Source: Mycobacterium sp. 852013-50091_SCH5140682 (GTDB taxonomy: Bacteria; Actinomycetota; Actinomycetes; Mycobacteriales; Mycobacteriaceae). From it: a stretch of DNA of 62,320 bases. Under the pieces are notes generated by a model, which did no database searches, had not been told where the DNA came from, and saw only the letters and a list, made by a program, of their open reading frames with translations. Made by a program: the position numbers and the translations under genes. The stretch covers positions 1-62,320 of the forward strand of contig NZ_LZTB01000052.1 in the NCBI RefSeq assembly GCF_001665685.1, given 5' to 3'. This document shows, in pieces, positions 26,068 through 34,454 of the stretch. Numbering within the stretch: position 1 is the first letter of the stretch; each line of letters begins with the position of its first letter.

Positions 26068-26223
26068 ATCCTGAAGGTTCTCGGCCTGTTCATGAAACTG
26101 CGTGCGCCGGAGGAGATCTTGGAACGGGGCGACATCGGCGCACACCTCGAGGAGGCCTACCCTGACGAAGCCGTTGTCAGCGGCCGACTCGATGGTATGA
26201 AGGTCGAAGGAGTGAAGGCCTGA
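26068..26223 (+). pseudogene. C-terminal remnant of an ammonium transporter (Amt)
   Basis: The last ~51 codons before the PII gene read ILKVLGLFMKLRAPEEILERG then HLEEAYPDEAV, which is the cytoplasmic tail of AmtB-type channels where PII binds. None of the eleven transmembrane helices is present upstream; the sequence before it (about 25860-26060) is unrelated. The stop at 26221-26223 lies 4 bases before the PII ATG, the normal amt-glnB spacing, so a deletion has removed most of amt. Confidence 0.65.
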
Positions 26224-26227
26224 CGCC

Positions 26228-26566
26228 ATGAAGCTCATAACCGCAGTCGTGCAGCCGTTTACGGTCACAGACATTCGGACCGCCGTGGACGAGGCCGGCG
26301 TGCACGGCCTAACCTTCTCCGAGGCCCAGGGGTATGGGCGCCAGAAGGGACACACCGAGGTGTACCGGGGTGCCGAGTACGAGGTCGGCTTCGTTCCGAA
26401 GGTACGCATCGACGTTGTGGTGGACGACGAACAGGTCGACGCCGTGGCCGCGGCCATCGTCGGCGCCGCGCGCACCGGCAAGATCGGCGACGGCAAGGTA
26501 TGGGTCACGCCCGTCGAGTCGTTGGTCCGCGTGCGCACCGGCGAGCGCGGACACGAAGCCCTGTGA
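26228..26566 (+). CDS. glnB: Nitrogen regulatory protein PII
   Basis: 112 residues. Canonical PII: MKLITAVVQPF start, T-loop with Tyr in GAEYEVGF (uridylylation/adenylylation site), the B-loop VGAARTGKIGDGKVWV and the C-loop VRVRTGERG. PII senses ATP/ADP and 2-oxoglutarate and normally gates the Amt channel and controls nitrogen assimilation. In mycobacteria it usually follows amt and precedes glnD. Here amt is reduced to its tail and no glnD follows, so this may be an extra paralogue whose partner was lost. Confidence 0.92.
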   Translation: MKLITAVVQPFTVTDIRTAVDEAGVHGLTFSEAQGYGRQKGHTEVYRGAEYEVGFVPKVRIDVVVDDEQVDAVAAAIVGAARTGKIGDGKVWVTPVESLVRVRTGERGHEAL

Positions 26567-26724
26567 CGGTGTAACCGGCACAGCCAATCGGTTCGCGTGG
26601 TCGCCAGTCAATGAGGAACTGCACCGCGGGGGCGAGCGCATGCCGATGCCGAAAGCCCAAGTGACAGATGTGTCTTGGGACCTGATGCGCATGGTTGTTC
26701 CTTCGGTCAGTGGTCGGTGGATTG

Positions 26725-28218
26725 TCAGTGGGTGTCGCGGCGGGCGATGTTGTAGAAGCGGATCTCCTGGTATTCGTCGAGTCCTTCGGCGGAGCCCTCC
26801 CGGCCGAGTCCGGACTGTTTGATGCCGCCGAAGGGTGCTGCGGCGTTCGACGGCACACCTTGGTTGATGCCGACCAGACCGGTGTGCAGTGCGTCGGCGA
26901 CGTTGAGGGCGCGGTCGAGGTTCTCGGTGAATACGTAACCGGCAAGGCCGTACTGGGTCGCGTTGGCGCGGCTGATGACCTCGGTTTGGGAGCTGAACCG
27001 CTGGATTGCCGCGACGGGCCCGAAGATTTCGGTGGCGGCTATTTCGGCGGTACTGGGCAGCTCATCAAGCACGGTGGCCTCGAAGAAGTGCCCCGGTCCG
27101 TCGATGGCGTGACCGCCAGTGCGCACCGTGGCGCCGTGGGTGACGGCGTCATCGACGAGGTGCTGCATGGCCGACACTGCGCGGTCGTCGATCAGCGGGC
27201 CCAGTGAAACGTCGTCGGCGAGGCCGTCGCCGACCCGGGCGGCGGCCATCTTCTCAGCCAGCGCTTCGGTGAACGCGTCGGCGATGCCGTCTTGGACGAA
27301 GATGCGGTTGGCAGCGATGCAGGACTGTCCTCCGTTGCGCATCTTGGCGGCGTAGGCGCCTTCGACTGCGCGCTGCAAGTCGGCGTCGTCGAACACGATC
27401 AGCGGGGCGTCGCCGCCGAGTTCCATCGACGAGCGCAGCACGTTGTGTGCAGCGAGCCCGAGTAAGGCTGTGCCGACACCGGTGGAGCCGGTGAACGACA
27501 CCTTTCGGACCCGGGGGTCAGACAGGACCGTGGAGCTGAACGCCGAGGCGTTGGTGGTCGTGATGACCTGGATCAGGTCAGCGGGCACCCCCGCCTGTCG
27601 GGCTAGGTCGGCGACGTAGAAGGTGGTCAGCGGTGTCAGCGTCGCGGGTTTGATGAGCACCGGGCATCCGGCGGCGAGAGCGGGGGCGATTTTGCGGGTG
27701 GCCATCGCCAGCGGGAAGTTCCACGGGGTGATCAACACCGACAGACCGACGGGTGCGCGGCGGGTGAGCAGGGTTGCGCCACCGGTGGGAACGTCACGGA
27801 CGTTGCCGCCCGGGCGGACTGCCTCTTCGGCGTACCAGCGCACGAAGTCGCTGCCGTAGACGACTTCGGCGCGGGCTTCGGCCAGCGGCTTGCCCATCTC
27901 GCGGGTGATGAGCAGTGCGAGTTTCTCCGCGTGCTCGATGATGAGGTCGTACCAGCGCCGGAGAATGTCGGCGCGCTGGCGTGACGTGCGCGCGGCCCAT
28001 TCGGGACCGGCACCGTCGGCGGTGGTGACGGCTGCCACAGCGTGTGCGGTGTCGTAGTCGGGCACGGTGGTGATGACGCGTCCGGTGGCGGGGTTGCAGA
28101 CCTCGATTCGGCGGTCACTGGATGGCACCGTCAAGGTGTCCACGACGGCGGCCGCGGCGTCGAGAACGTGTTGAGTGGGTTCGGCGAGCGGACTGCGGGC
28201 ACTCACGGAGGTGTTCAC
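26725..28218 (-). CDS. Succinate-semialdehyde-type aldehyde dehydrogenase
   Basis: 497 residues from GTG 28218, which overlaps the preceding stop by one base and has GGGAGGAAG upstream. ALDH motifs: TPWNFPLA, FTGSTGVG, catalytic Glu in MELGGDAP, catalytic Cys in NGGQSCIAANR, and PFGGIKQSGLGREGS at the end. The pattern fits the NAD(P)+-dependent succinate-semialdehyde/glutarate-semialdehyde family (GabD). Together with the class III aminotransferase just upstream it would complete transamination then oxidation of an omega-amino acid such as GABA. Confidence 0.88.
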   Translation of the reverse strand: MNTSVSARSPLAEPTQHVLDAAAAVVDTLTVPSSDRRIEVCNPATGRVITTVPDYDTAHAVAAVTTADGAGPEWAARTSRQRADILRRWYDLIIEHAEKLALLITREMGKPLAEARAEVVYGSDFVRWYAEEAVRPGGNVRDVPTGGATLLTRRAPVGLSVLITPWNFPLAMATRKIAPALAAGCPVLIKPATLTPLTTFYVADLARQAGVPADLIQVITTTNASAFSSTVLSDPRVRKVSFTGSTGVGTALLGLAAHNVLRSSMELGGDAPLIVFDDADLQRAVEGAYAAKMRNGGQSCIAANRIFVQDGIADAFTEALAEKMAAARVGDGLADDVSLGPLIDDRAVSAMQHLVDDAVTHGATVRTGGHAIDGPGHFFEATVLDELPSTAEIAATEIFGPVAAIQRFSSQTEVISRANATQYGLAGYVFTENLDRALNVADALHTGLVGINQGVPSNAAAPFGGIKQSGLGREGSAEGLDEYQEIRFYNIARRDTH

Positions 28219-29489
28219 TAGGCTTCCTCCCTTTCGAGGACGTGGTCGATGGCCGAGATAAAATGCGTCAGTTCGTCGTTGGTGGTGATGAAGGGCGGGC
28301 TGATCTGAAGTGTGTTGCCACGCAACGGTCGTGAGATGAATCCGTGGCCGATCAGTTTGTCGGCGACAGTTTCGGCGGAGATGCCGTCGGTCAGGGTCAC
28401 CCCGCCGAGGAACCCTCCGACACGCACGTCGGTGACGCTGCGGCGTCGGGCGGCAAGCTGGTTGAGCTGCTCGGCCAGCAAGCGCTCCAATTCGGTGACG
28501 CGCGGCAGGAGCTGGTCGCGTTCGAGGATGTCGAGGTGAGCTAGGGCGACGGCGCAGGCGGTGGCGTGACCGGCGTAGGTGGCACCGTGCCGGAAGATCG
28601 GGGTCGCGCGGTCGTCGAGGTAGAACGGCTGCCAGATGTGCGGTGCGACCATGACACCGCCGAGGGGCGCGTATCCGGATGTCACGCCTTTGGCGAAGGT
28701 GATGAGATCGGGATGTAGTCCGAATCGCTGCGCCGCGAACATCTTTCCGGTGCGACCGAAGCCGGTGATCACCTCGTCGAGGATGACGAGGATGTCGTTC
28801 TCCCGGCACAATTGCTGCAGGGTCTGCAAGTAGCCGGGCACCGGCGGGTTGACGCCGCCGGTGCCTTGGATCGGTTCGGTCACGATGGCCGCGATGTTCT
28901 CGGCGCCCAGCTCGGCGATGGTGCCTTTGAGAGCGTCGATGTCGTGCACCGGTACTCGGCGGGTCTCGGGGACCAGCGATTCGGTGCCGTAGCCTTCGCG
29001 GTTGAACTCCAGTCCGGCGATGCTCGTCCCGTAGGCGTGCAGGCCGTGGTAGGCATGCTCGCGGCTGAGAATGGTGGTCTTGGTGGTGCGGCCGGCGCGT
29101 TGCCAGTGCCGCCGGGCGAGCTTGCAGGCGACGTCAATGGCGTCGGAACCGCCGGAGTTCAGAATGATTTTCGCGTCGTCGATGGGTGAGAGGTCGGCCA
29201 GGCGCTCGGCCAGCACCAGGGCCTGATCGTTTACGAACCGCGCGAAGATGTGGTAGGTCTCCAGTTTGAGCATCTGGTCGTGAGCCGCAGCGGCAAGGGC
29301 GGGATGGGCGTGGCCGATGTTGGCGTGCCACAGGCCGGCGGTGCCGTCGAACAGGCGCCGACCATCGGTCGTGTGCACGTAGCAGCCTTCGCCGCGGTCG
29401 ATGACGATCTGGCGTCCGAGGATGGAGGGGACGTGGGCTTGGGCGGGCCACAGCGCGGGCCCGTCGAGGACTGTGGGGTCAGTGGTCAT
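28218..29489 (-). CDS. Class III PLP aminotransferase (omega-amino acid type)
   Basis: 423 residues. Conserved features: LWHANIGHAHP, NSGGSDAIDVACKLAR, AYHGLHAYGTS, the PLP-contacting Asp in LDEVITGFGRTG, and the Schiff-base Lys in ITFAKGVTSGYAPLG. This is the GABA/beta-alanine/putrescine aminotransferase family. Its stop overlaps the aldehyde dehydrogenase start (TAGTG), which argues for coupled expression and a shared pathway. Confidence 0.88.
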   Translation of the reverse strand: MTTDPTVLDGPALWPAQAHVPSILGRQIVIDRGEGCYVHTTDGRRLFDGTAGLWHANIGHAHPALAAAAHDQMLKLETYHIFARFVNDQALVLAERLADLSPIDDAKIILNSGGSDAIDVACKLARRHWQRAGRTTKTTILSREHAYHGLHAYGTSIAGLEFNREGYGTESLVPETRRVPVHDIDALKGTIAELGAENIAAIVTEPIQGTGGVNPPVPGYLQTLQQLCRENDILVILDEVITGFGRTGKMFAAQRFGLHPDLITFAKGVTSGYAPLGGVMVAPHIWQPFYLDDRATPIFRHGATYAGHATACAVALAHLDILERDQLLPRVTELERLLAEQLNQLAARRRSVTDVRVGGFLGGVTLTDGISAETVADKLIGHGFISRPLRGNTLQISPPFITTNDELTHFISAIDHVLEREEA

Positions 29490-29520
29490 GAGAATTGCTG
29501 CCTTTCAGAGTATTTCGTGG

Positions 29521-30261
29521 TTAGCGGGCGGTGTAGCCGCCGTCGACCGGGATGCAGACGCCGGTGATGTAGGCCGCATGTTCGGAGGCCAGGAAGCTGA
29601 CCGCAGCGGCGACGTCGCCCGGCATCGCGAGGCGTTTGAGGGGGATCCCGGCGAGCACGTCGCGCTCGGTTTCTGTCGGGTGGTCCTGGTCGGCGAGCCA
29701 GGCGTCATAGAGCGGGGTGCGGGTCATGCCGGGGGCGACGGCGTTGACGCGGATGTTGCGGTCGGCCAGTTCGACGGCGGCGGCAATGGTGAGCGCGTTG
29801 ATTGCGCCTTTGGTGGCGCTGTAGATGCTCATAGTGGGCACGCCGATCGACGCCAGCCGGGAGCTGATGTTGATGATGGCGCCGCCGCGGTCCATGCGCT
29901 TAGCGGTTTCCTGCAAGACGGTGATGGGTGCGATGGCGTTGACGGTGAAGGCGTGGCGGATCTCGTCGACGGGTACGTCGAGGAGATCCCCGGTGTGGTC
30001 CTGGGCGGCGTTGTTGACCACCACGTCGATACGGCCGAATCGGTGCAGGGCCGCTTCGGCCAACTCGGCGGCCGCACCGTCGCGGGTGAGATCGAGCCCC
30101 ACGAATGTGGCGTGCTCACCCAAGTCGTTGCACACGCTGTGGCCTCGCGCGGCGTCGCGGCCGGTGACAACGACGTTGAAGCCGTCGGCGTGCAGGCGTG
30201 CGACGATGGCGCGTCCGATGCCCGAGGTCGAACCGGTGACGATTGCGGAGCGGCGGCTCAT
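29521..30261 (-). CDS. Short-chain dehydrogenase/reductase
   Basis: 246 residues. NAD(P)-binding TGSTSGIG near residue 9, NNAAQDH, catalytic Ser in INISSRLAS, Tyr-Lys in YSATKGAINALT, and PGMTRTPLYD. The C-terminus EHAAYITGVCIPVDGGYTAR is complete. Its ATG overlaps the stop of the upstream aminotransferase by four bases. Probably oxidises or reduces a hydroxy/keto intermediate of the same pathway; exact substrate unknown. Confidence 0.88.
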   Translation of the reverse strand: MSRRSAIVTGSTSGIGRAIVARLHADGFNVVVTGRDAARGHSVCNDLGEHATFVGLDLTRDGAAAELAEAALHRFGRIDVVVNNAAQDHTGDLLDVPVDEIRHAFTVNAIAPITVLQETAKRMDRGGAIINISSRLASIGVPTMSIYSATKGAINALTIAAAVELADRNIRVNAVAPGMTRTPLYDAWLADQDHPTETERDVLAGIPLKRLAMPGDVAAAVSFLASEHAAYITGVCIPVDGGYTAR

Positions 30262-31460
30262 CGTTTTGCTCCGGCGGCGTCCACGGCCCGCTTGAGGCGG
30301 CCGACGCCTTCATCGATGCGCTCCGGTGTGGAGGTGGCAAAGCACAGCCGCAGCGAGTTGTGGAAGTCATCGTTGACCGAGAACGCCGGACCGGGGATGT
30401 AGGCCACGCCTTCGGCCAGTGCGGTCTCGAACAGTGCTTGGGTGTCGACGGTGCTGTCGGTGAAGGTGATCCAGAGGAAGAATCCACCGTCGGGATGGGT
30501 CGCCTGCACGGTCGGGCCGAAGTGTCGGTTCAGCGCGGCATGCATCGCGTCCCTGCGGTCCCGGTAGAGGCCCAGGACCCGGTCCAGGTGGGGACGCAGA
30601 TGGCCACCGGCGAGGAAGTCGGTCACCGTCTGCTGGGTGGGCACGCTGGTGCAGGTATCCATGGCCTGTTTGGCGTTGATAAGCAGCGGTTGCAGGCTGG
30701 GGTCGCCATCCACCCAGCCGATGCGCAGGCCAGGAGCCAGGATTTTGGAGAACGTGCGCACGGAGAATACCCGCGCATTACCGGGATCGAGCTGGGTGAA
30801 GGTGGGAACCGCGCTGTCGTCGAAGCGCAGTAACCCGTAGGGGTCGTCGTCGATGATGACCGACCCCCACTGCTCGGCCAGCTCGAGTAGGCGCTCCCGC
30901 CGAGCTTGCGACTGGGTCACTCCCGACGGGTTCTGGAAGTTGGGGATGGTGTAGATCGCCTTGGGCGTGCGGCCGGCGCGTGTCACCAGTTCGGGGAGCG
31001 CCTCGACGACGAGACCCTCGTCGTCCAGCGGCGCCTGAAGCAGGTCGGCGCCGTAGGAAAGTGCGGTGGCGTTGCCGTTGGTGTAGGTCGGCCCCTCCAC
31101 GATGACGAGGTCACCGGGATCGACGAACAGCTTGAACGCCAGATCGAGACCTTGCATCCCGCCGGTGGTGACGGTGATGCGGTCGTCGGTGGTGGTGATC
31201 CCGTGTTCGGCTTGCAGTTTGACGATTTGTTCGACCAGCGCCGGTTCGCCTTCGCTCTGCCCGTAGGCGTACTTGCCGGCCACCGCGCGCGCGGAGTACT
31301 CGTCGAGCAGCGCGACCGGGATGAGGTCGTCGCTGGGGGCGCCCATCGCGAACCGCACGATGTCATGGGTCTGGCGTGCCAGCAGGGCGGTCGACGAGTC
31401 GATGATCGAGCCGACGAGGCCGGATGCGCGATCAGCGAGCGGAAGGTGGCCGTCGCTCAT
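30258..31460 (-). CDS. Fold-type I PLP aminotransferase (2-aminoadipate/MocR-related)
   Basis: 400 residues from ATG 31460, which has GGAGGA 7 bases upstream; an ATG at 31496 lies further out. Motifs: GGMQGLDLAFKLF, YTIPNFQNPSGV, DDDPYGLLRFD, Schiff-base Lys in RTFSKILAPGLRIGW, and GGFFLWI. It is the LysN/alpha-aminoadipate-transaminase-like group without the MocR DNA-binding domain. First gene of the four-gene leftward operon, divergent from the LysR regulator. Confidence 0.87.
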   Translation of the reverse strand: MSDGHLPLADRASGLVGSIIDSSTALLARQTHDIVRFAMGAPSDDLIPVALLDEYSARAVAGKYAYGQSEGEPALVEQIVKLQAEHGITTTDDRITVTTGGMQGLDLAFKLFVDPGDLVIVEGPTYTNGNATALSYGADLLQAPLDDEGLVVEALPELVTRAGRTPKAIYTIPNFQNPSGVTQSQARRERLLELAEQWGSVIIDDDPYGLLRFDDSAVPTFTQLDPGNARVFSVRTFSKILAPGLRIGWVDGDPSLQPLLINAKQAMDTCTSVPTQQTVTDFLAGGHLRPHLDRVLGLYRDRRDAMHAALNRHFGPTVQATHPDGGFFLWITFTDSTVDTQALFETALAEGVAYIPGPAFSVNDDFHNSLRLCFATSTPERIDEGVGRLKRAVDAAGAKR

Positions 31461-31649
31461 GATGTGGTCCTCCAACTGGTTGGGCATGTTGTGCACATCA
31501 CGCTACGAAGGCGTTCACCTAAACAAAAGCGACGGTTTTTGACGAAAACATGTCATGCTTGCTGACGTGTGTTGCGCCTAGAACACGCCACGTGCCAGCG
31601 AGCCGCCGTGTCGGTCGACATGCGCCGACCCGAAAGGGGTGATGAGAGC
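31461..31649. promoter_or_regulatory. Divergent control region between aminotransferase and LysR genes
   Basis: About 190 bases between the two starts, including an A/T-richer centre (31525-31560: AAACAAAAGCGACGG, TTTTTGACGAAAACATG). LysR proteins usually bind such divergent regions. TTGACG-like and ACATGTCATG segments near 31540-31557 are candidate promoter/operator parts, but no strong symmetric site was found. Confidence 0.4.
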
Positions 31650-32573
31650 GTGCTCGACGTCCACCGCCTGATGCTGCTGCGCGAGGTCCAGTTGCGTGGC
31701 GGCATCACCGCCGCGGCGCGGTCGTTGTCGTACACCCATTCGGCCGTGTCCCAGCAGTTAGGAGTGTTGGAAAAAGAAGCCGGGGTACCGCTGTTGGAGA
31801 AGGTGGGCAGAGGGGTGCGACTCACGGCAGCGGCATCCGAACTGGTCCGCCACGCCGAGGATGTGCTGGAGATCCTCGAACGCGCCGAAAGCGACCTGGC
31901 CGCCAACGACACCGAAGTCCGCGGCAGGCTTCGGGTGGCCGGTTTCACGACCATCAGTCGTCTCATCGTGCCGCAAGTGATCGGCACACTCACCGCGCGT
32001 CATCCGGCCCTCGACGTCCGCTACCAGCAGGTGGAGCCCGAAGACGGATTGTTGTTGCTGTCCTCGCGGCGCATCGACGTGCTCGTCGCCGACAGCTATC
32101 CGGGCATCTCGGAGGCGATGCCCGCCGATCTGCATGCCGATCTGTTGATCCAGGATCCCATCCGCGCGTACTTGCCCGCCGGCACCGCAGTTGACGACCT
32201 AGAACACCTGCGGAGGGTGCGCTGGGTGCTTGAGCCCAGCGGGACCGAGGCCAACGCGTGGACGCGACGGTGGTGCCACCGCCACGGATTCGAACCCGAC
32301 GTCGCCTACGAATCCGCAGACTTGTTGTTTCACCTCACGATGGTGCAGGCGGGCTTGGCCGCGGCCTTCCTGCCCGACCTGCTGGTCCGCGACGCCGGGC
32401 AAGCGATGACGTCGACAATGCTGCTCGACACGCACCAACAGCGCCACATCTCGCTGATCTGCCGCACCGGCGCCGAGCGTCGCCCCTCCGTCGTGTCGTG
32501 TCGCGACACCTTCATCGAGCACCTCACCGTGCCGGTCGAACCTTCGCCTCTACCTACCGGGCCAGCCCGGTGA
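31650..32573 (+). CDS. LysR-family transcriptional regulator
   Basis: About 307 residues from GTG 31650, with AAAGGGGTGA upstream. HTH: LREVQLRGGITAAARSLSYTHSAVSQQLGVLEKEAG, then LLEKVGRGVRLTAAA. The C-terminal substrate-binding domain runs from RGRLRVAGFTTISR onward. Divergent from the four-gene catabolic operon, so it probably regulates that operon in response to an amino acid or derived keto acid. Confidence 0.88.
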   Translation: MLDVHRLMLLREVQLRGGITAAARSLSYTHSAVSQQLGVLEKEAGVPLLEKVGRGVRLTAAASELVRHAEDVLEILERAESDLAANDTEVRGRLRVAGFTTISRLIVPQVIGTLTARHPALDVRYQQVEPEDGLLLLSSRRIDVLVADSYPGISEAMPADLHADLLIQDPIRAYLPAGTAVDDLEHLRRVRWVLEPSGTEANAWTRRWCHRHGFEPDVAYESADLLFHLTMVQAGLAAAFLPDLLVRDAGQAMTSTMLLDTHQQRHISLICRTGAERRPSVVSCRDTFIEHLTVPVEPSPLPTGPAR

Positions 32574-32693
32574 CACAGCTGCAGAGATCTCCCACCAGGA
32601 CGCCGGGTTCGCAGCTGCGACGGGCAAGCCCTGAGGACGGGTTCGCCGCGACGATCTCCCGCGCAGGCATAGTCGGTGAGCTTAAGGTGCGAC

Positions 32694-34331
32694 ATGGGAC
32701 AACTTGACCGTCGAGCCGAAGATGCGCGCACGCGGCTGACGGTCGCCACGTGCCTCAGCGCCGAGGTGCTCGCGACAGCCTACGTGGTAGCCGGCAGCGA
32801 ACATCTCGACGCTGCCGTCACCTGGGTCTCGGTGATCGAATGGCCGATCGAGAATTTCGTCTCCCCAGGCGATTTCGTCCTCACCACCGGGATGGGCTGC
32901 GATGATAAGCAGCTGGCTGTACTGGTTGAGCAATGCTCTCAGGCGGGCGCGGCAGCGGTCTGCCTGAGTGTGGGCGCCGGGGCGATGCATCCCGCGATAC
33001 CGCCGACGGTCCGCGACATCGCCAGTCGTCTCGGCACGGTTCTGGTGACAATCCCGTGGGAACTGCGATTCTCCGATATCTCTCGCGTGCTCATCGACAT
33101 GCTTTACGTTGGCCGATCACATCCAGATCGCGACGGTGGTGACGATCTGCCGTCGGCGTTCACTCAGGCCCTGCTGCAAACCGGCGGCGTGGAGGCAATC
33201 GCGCATGCCCTGGAGGGCGTCACCGCGTTGCCGTCGCTGGTTTTGGATGCCAGCGGCGCAGTAGTCGGCCACGGGCCCTTAGCCGCTAGCTTGATGACCG
33301 AGCCCTCCGGCCAGAACAACCCGCTGCGGTCACTGCTGTCGCGGCTTGACGACGTCGCGCCAGGTGTCACGCAGCGCCTCGATATCGCCGAGCGCTCGGT
33401 TCTGGTCGCCCCCATCCAGGCGCGCACGCACCCGTTGGGGTGGGTGGTCGCCGTGGGGCCGGTTGGCGAGGCTGATCTCACCCCACGTACCGCCATCGAA
33501 GATGCGGTGCACCACGGCGCCACCGCCTGTGCCATCGAGATGCTGCGACAGGAGGCGGCAGAGGAATTCGGCTCGCGCGCCCGCGGGCAATTCATCTGGT
33601 GGGCTTCCAGTACGGAGTCGATCGCCACCGACGAACTAGCGGCGCGATCAGCGTTATTGGGCTACCCCCTCAACGCGTCGCTTCAAGTCGCGCTCGGACT
33701 CGTGGAAGCCACCGAAGACGGAGTTGCCAGTACCTATGTTGCTGCCGACCTCGCCCAGAGGTTGCGGTTGCGCCTGCGCCACCCCGCCAGCGTGGCCACG
33801 CACCGAGAAAGCGAGCTCCTGGTGTGCTTGGACCAGCGAGAAGCCGACTTGTCGGTCCTACTTGCCGATCAGGCGCTGGCGCCGTTCACCGATCGCGTGT
33901 CATGGGGGTTGGCTGCGGGAGCTCACCGGCTCGACGGCCTGTTCGAAGCAGCGGCGCAGGCGCGCACTGCGGTCGCGGTGACACGGGCGACTCTGGGTCC
34001 CGGCGGCCTCGCTCGCGCAGACGACCTCGGGTCATTGATGTTGTTGAACGCGGTGGCCGACGATCCGGTGTCCTCTCAGCTGGCCCACCAAGTGATCGAC
34101 CCGCTTGAGCGCGCCGATCGTGATCGGGGCTCGGACCTGTTAGGGACCCTGGCCGTGTATCTGGCCGAGAACGGCAACGTGTCCTCGGCGGCGCGGCGCC
34201 TTCATCTGAACCGGCATTCGTTGATGTATCGGTTGAACCGCATCGAGGAACTGACTCACCGCCACCTCGAATCCCACGAAGACCGGTTGCTTCTCGATAT
34301 CAGCATGCGGGTGCGTCGCCTCAGCTCCTGA
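32694..34331 (+). CDS. PucR-family transcriptional regulator
   Basis: 545 residues from ATG 32694 with AAGGTG upstream. The N-terminal PucR/PurC sensor domain reads VTWVSVIEWPIENFVSPGDFVLTTGMG, a GGDEF-like central region follows, and the C-terminal HTH is LAVYLAENGNVSSAARRLHLNRHSLMYRLNRIEEL. PucR-type activators control GABA utilisation (GabR of Corynebacterium glutamicum) and other amine or purine pathways. It follows the LysR gene and is convergent with the permease gene, so it sits in the middle of the catabolic cluster. Confidence 0.9.
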   Translation: MGQLDRRAEDARTRLTVATCLSAEVLATAYVVAGSEHLDAAVTWVSVIEWPIENFVSPGDFVLTTGMGCDDKQLAVLVEQCSQAGAAAVCLSVGAGAMHPAIPPTVRDIASRLGTVLVTIPWELRFSDISRVLIDMLYVGRSHPDRDGGDDLPSAFTQALLQTGGVEAIAHALEGVTALPSLVLDASGAVVGHGPLAASLMTEPSGQNNPLRSLLSRLDDVAPGVTQRLDIAERSVLVAPIQARTHPLGWVVAVGPVGEADLTPRTAIEDAVHHGATACAIEMLRQEAAEEFGSRARGQFIWWASSTESIATDELAARSALLGYPLNASLQVALGLVEATEDGVASTYVAADLAQRLRLRLRHPASVATHRESELLVCLDQREADLSVLLADQALAPFTDRVSWGLAAGAHRLDGLFEAAAQARTAVAVTRATLGPGGLARADDLGSLMLLNAVADDPVSSQLAHQVIDPLERADRDRGSDLLGTLAVYLAENGNVSSAARRLHLNRHSLMYRLNRIEELTHRHLESHEDRLLLDISMRVRRLSS

Positions 34332-34357
34332 GCAGTACTGGGCGCCCGGCAGCGGGT

Positions 34358-34412
34358 AGCCCCGCCGGTGGCGACCGGTGCCTCTCCACACTTGGTCGCC
34401 ACCGACGGGGCT
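34358..34412. terminator. Bidirectional hairpin between convergent pucR-like and permease genes
   Basis: Arms 34358-34376 and 34394-34412 (AGCCCCGCCGGTGGCGACC and its complement) form a 19-bp stem with one mismatch and a 17-base loop. It sits in the 123-base gap between two convergent stop codons. There is no U-tract, as is common in mycobacteria. Confidence 0.75.
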
Positions 34413-34454
34413 CAGGAATGGACGCGCGCATTGGGGGTGCGGCGTCTTAGCGGG

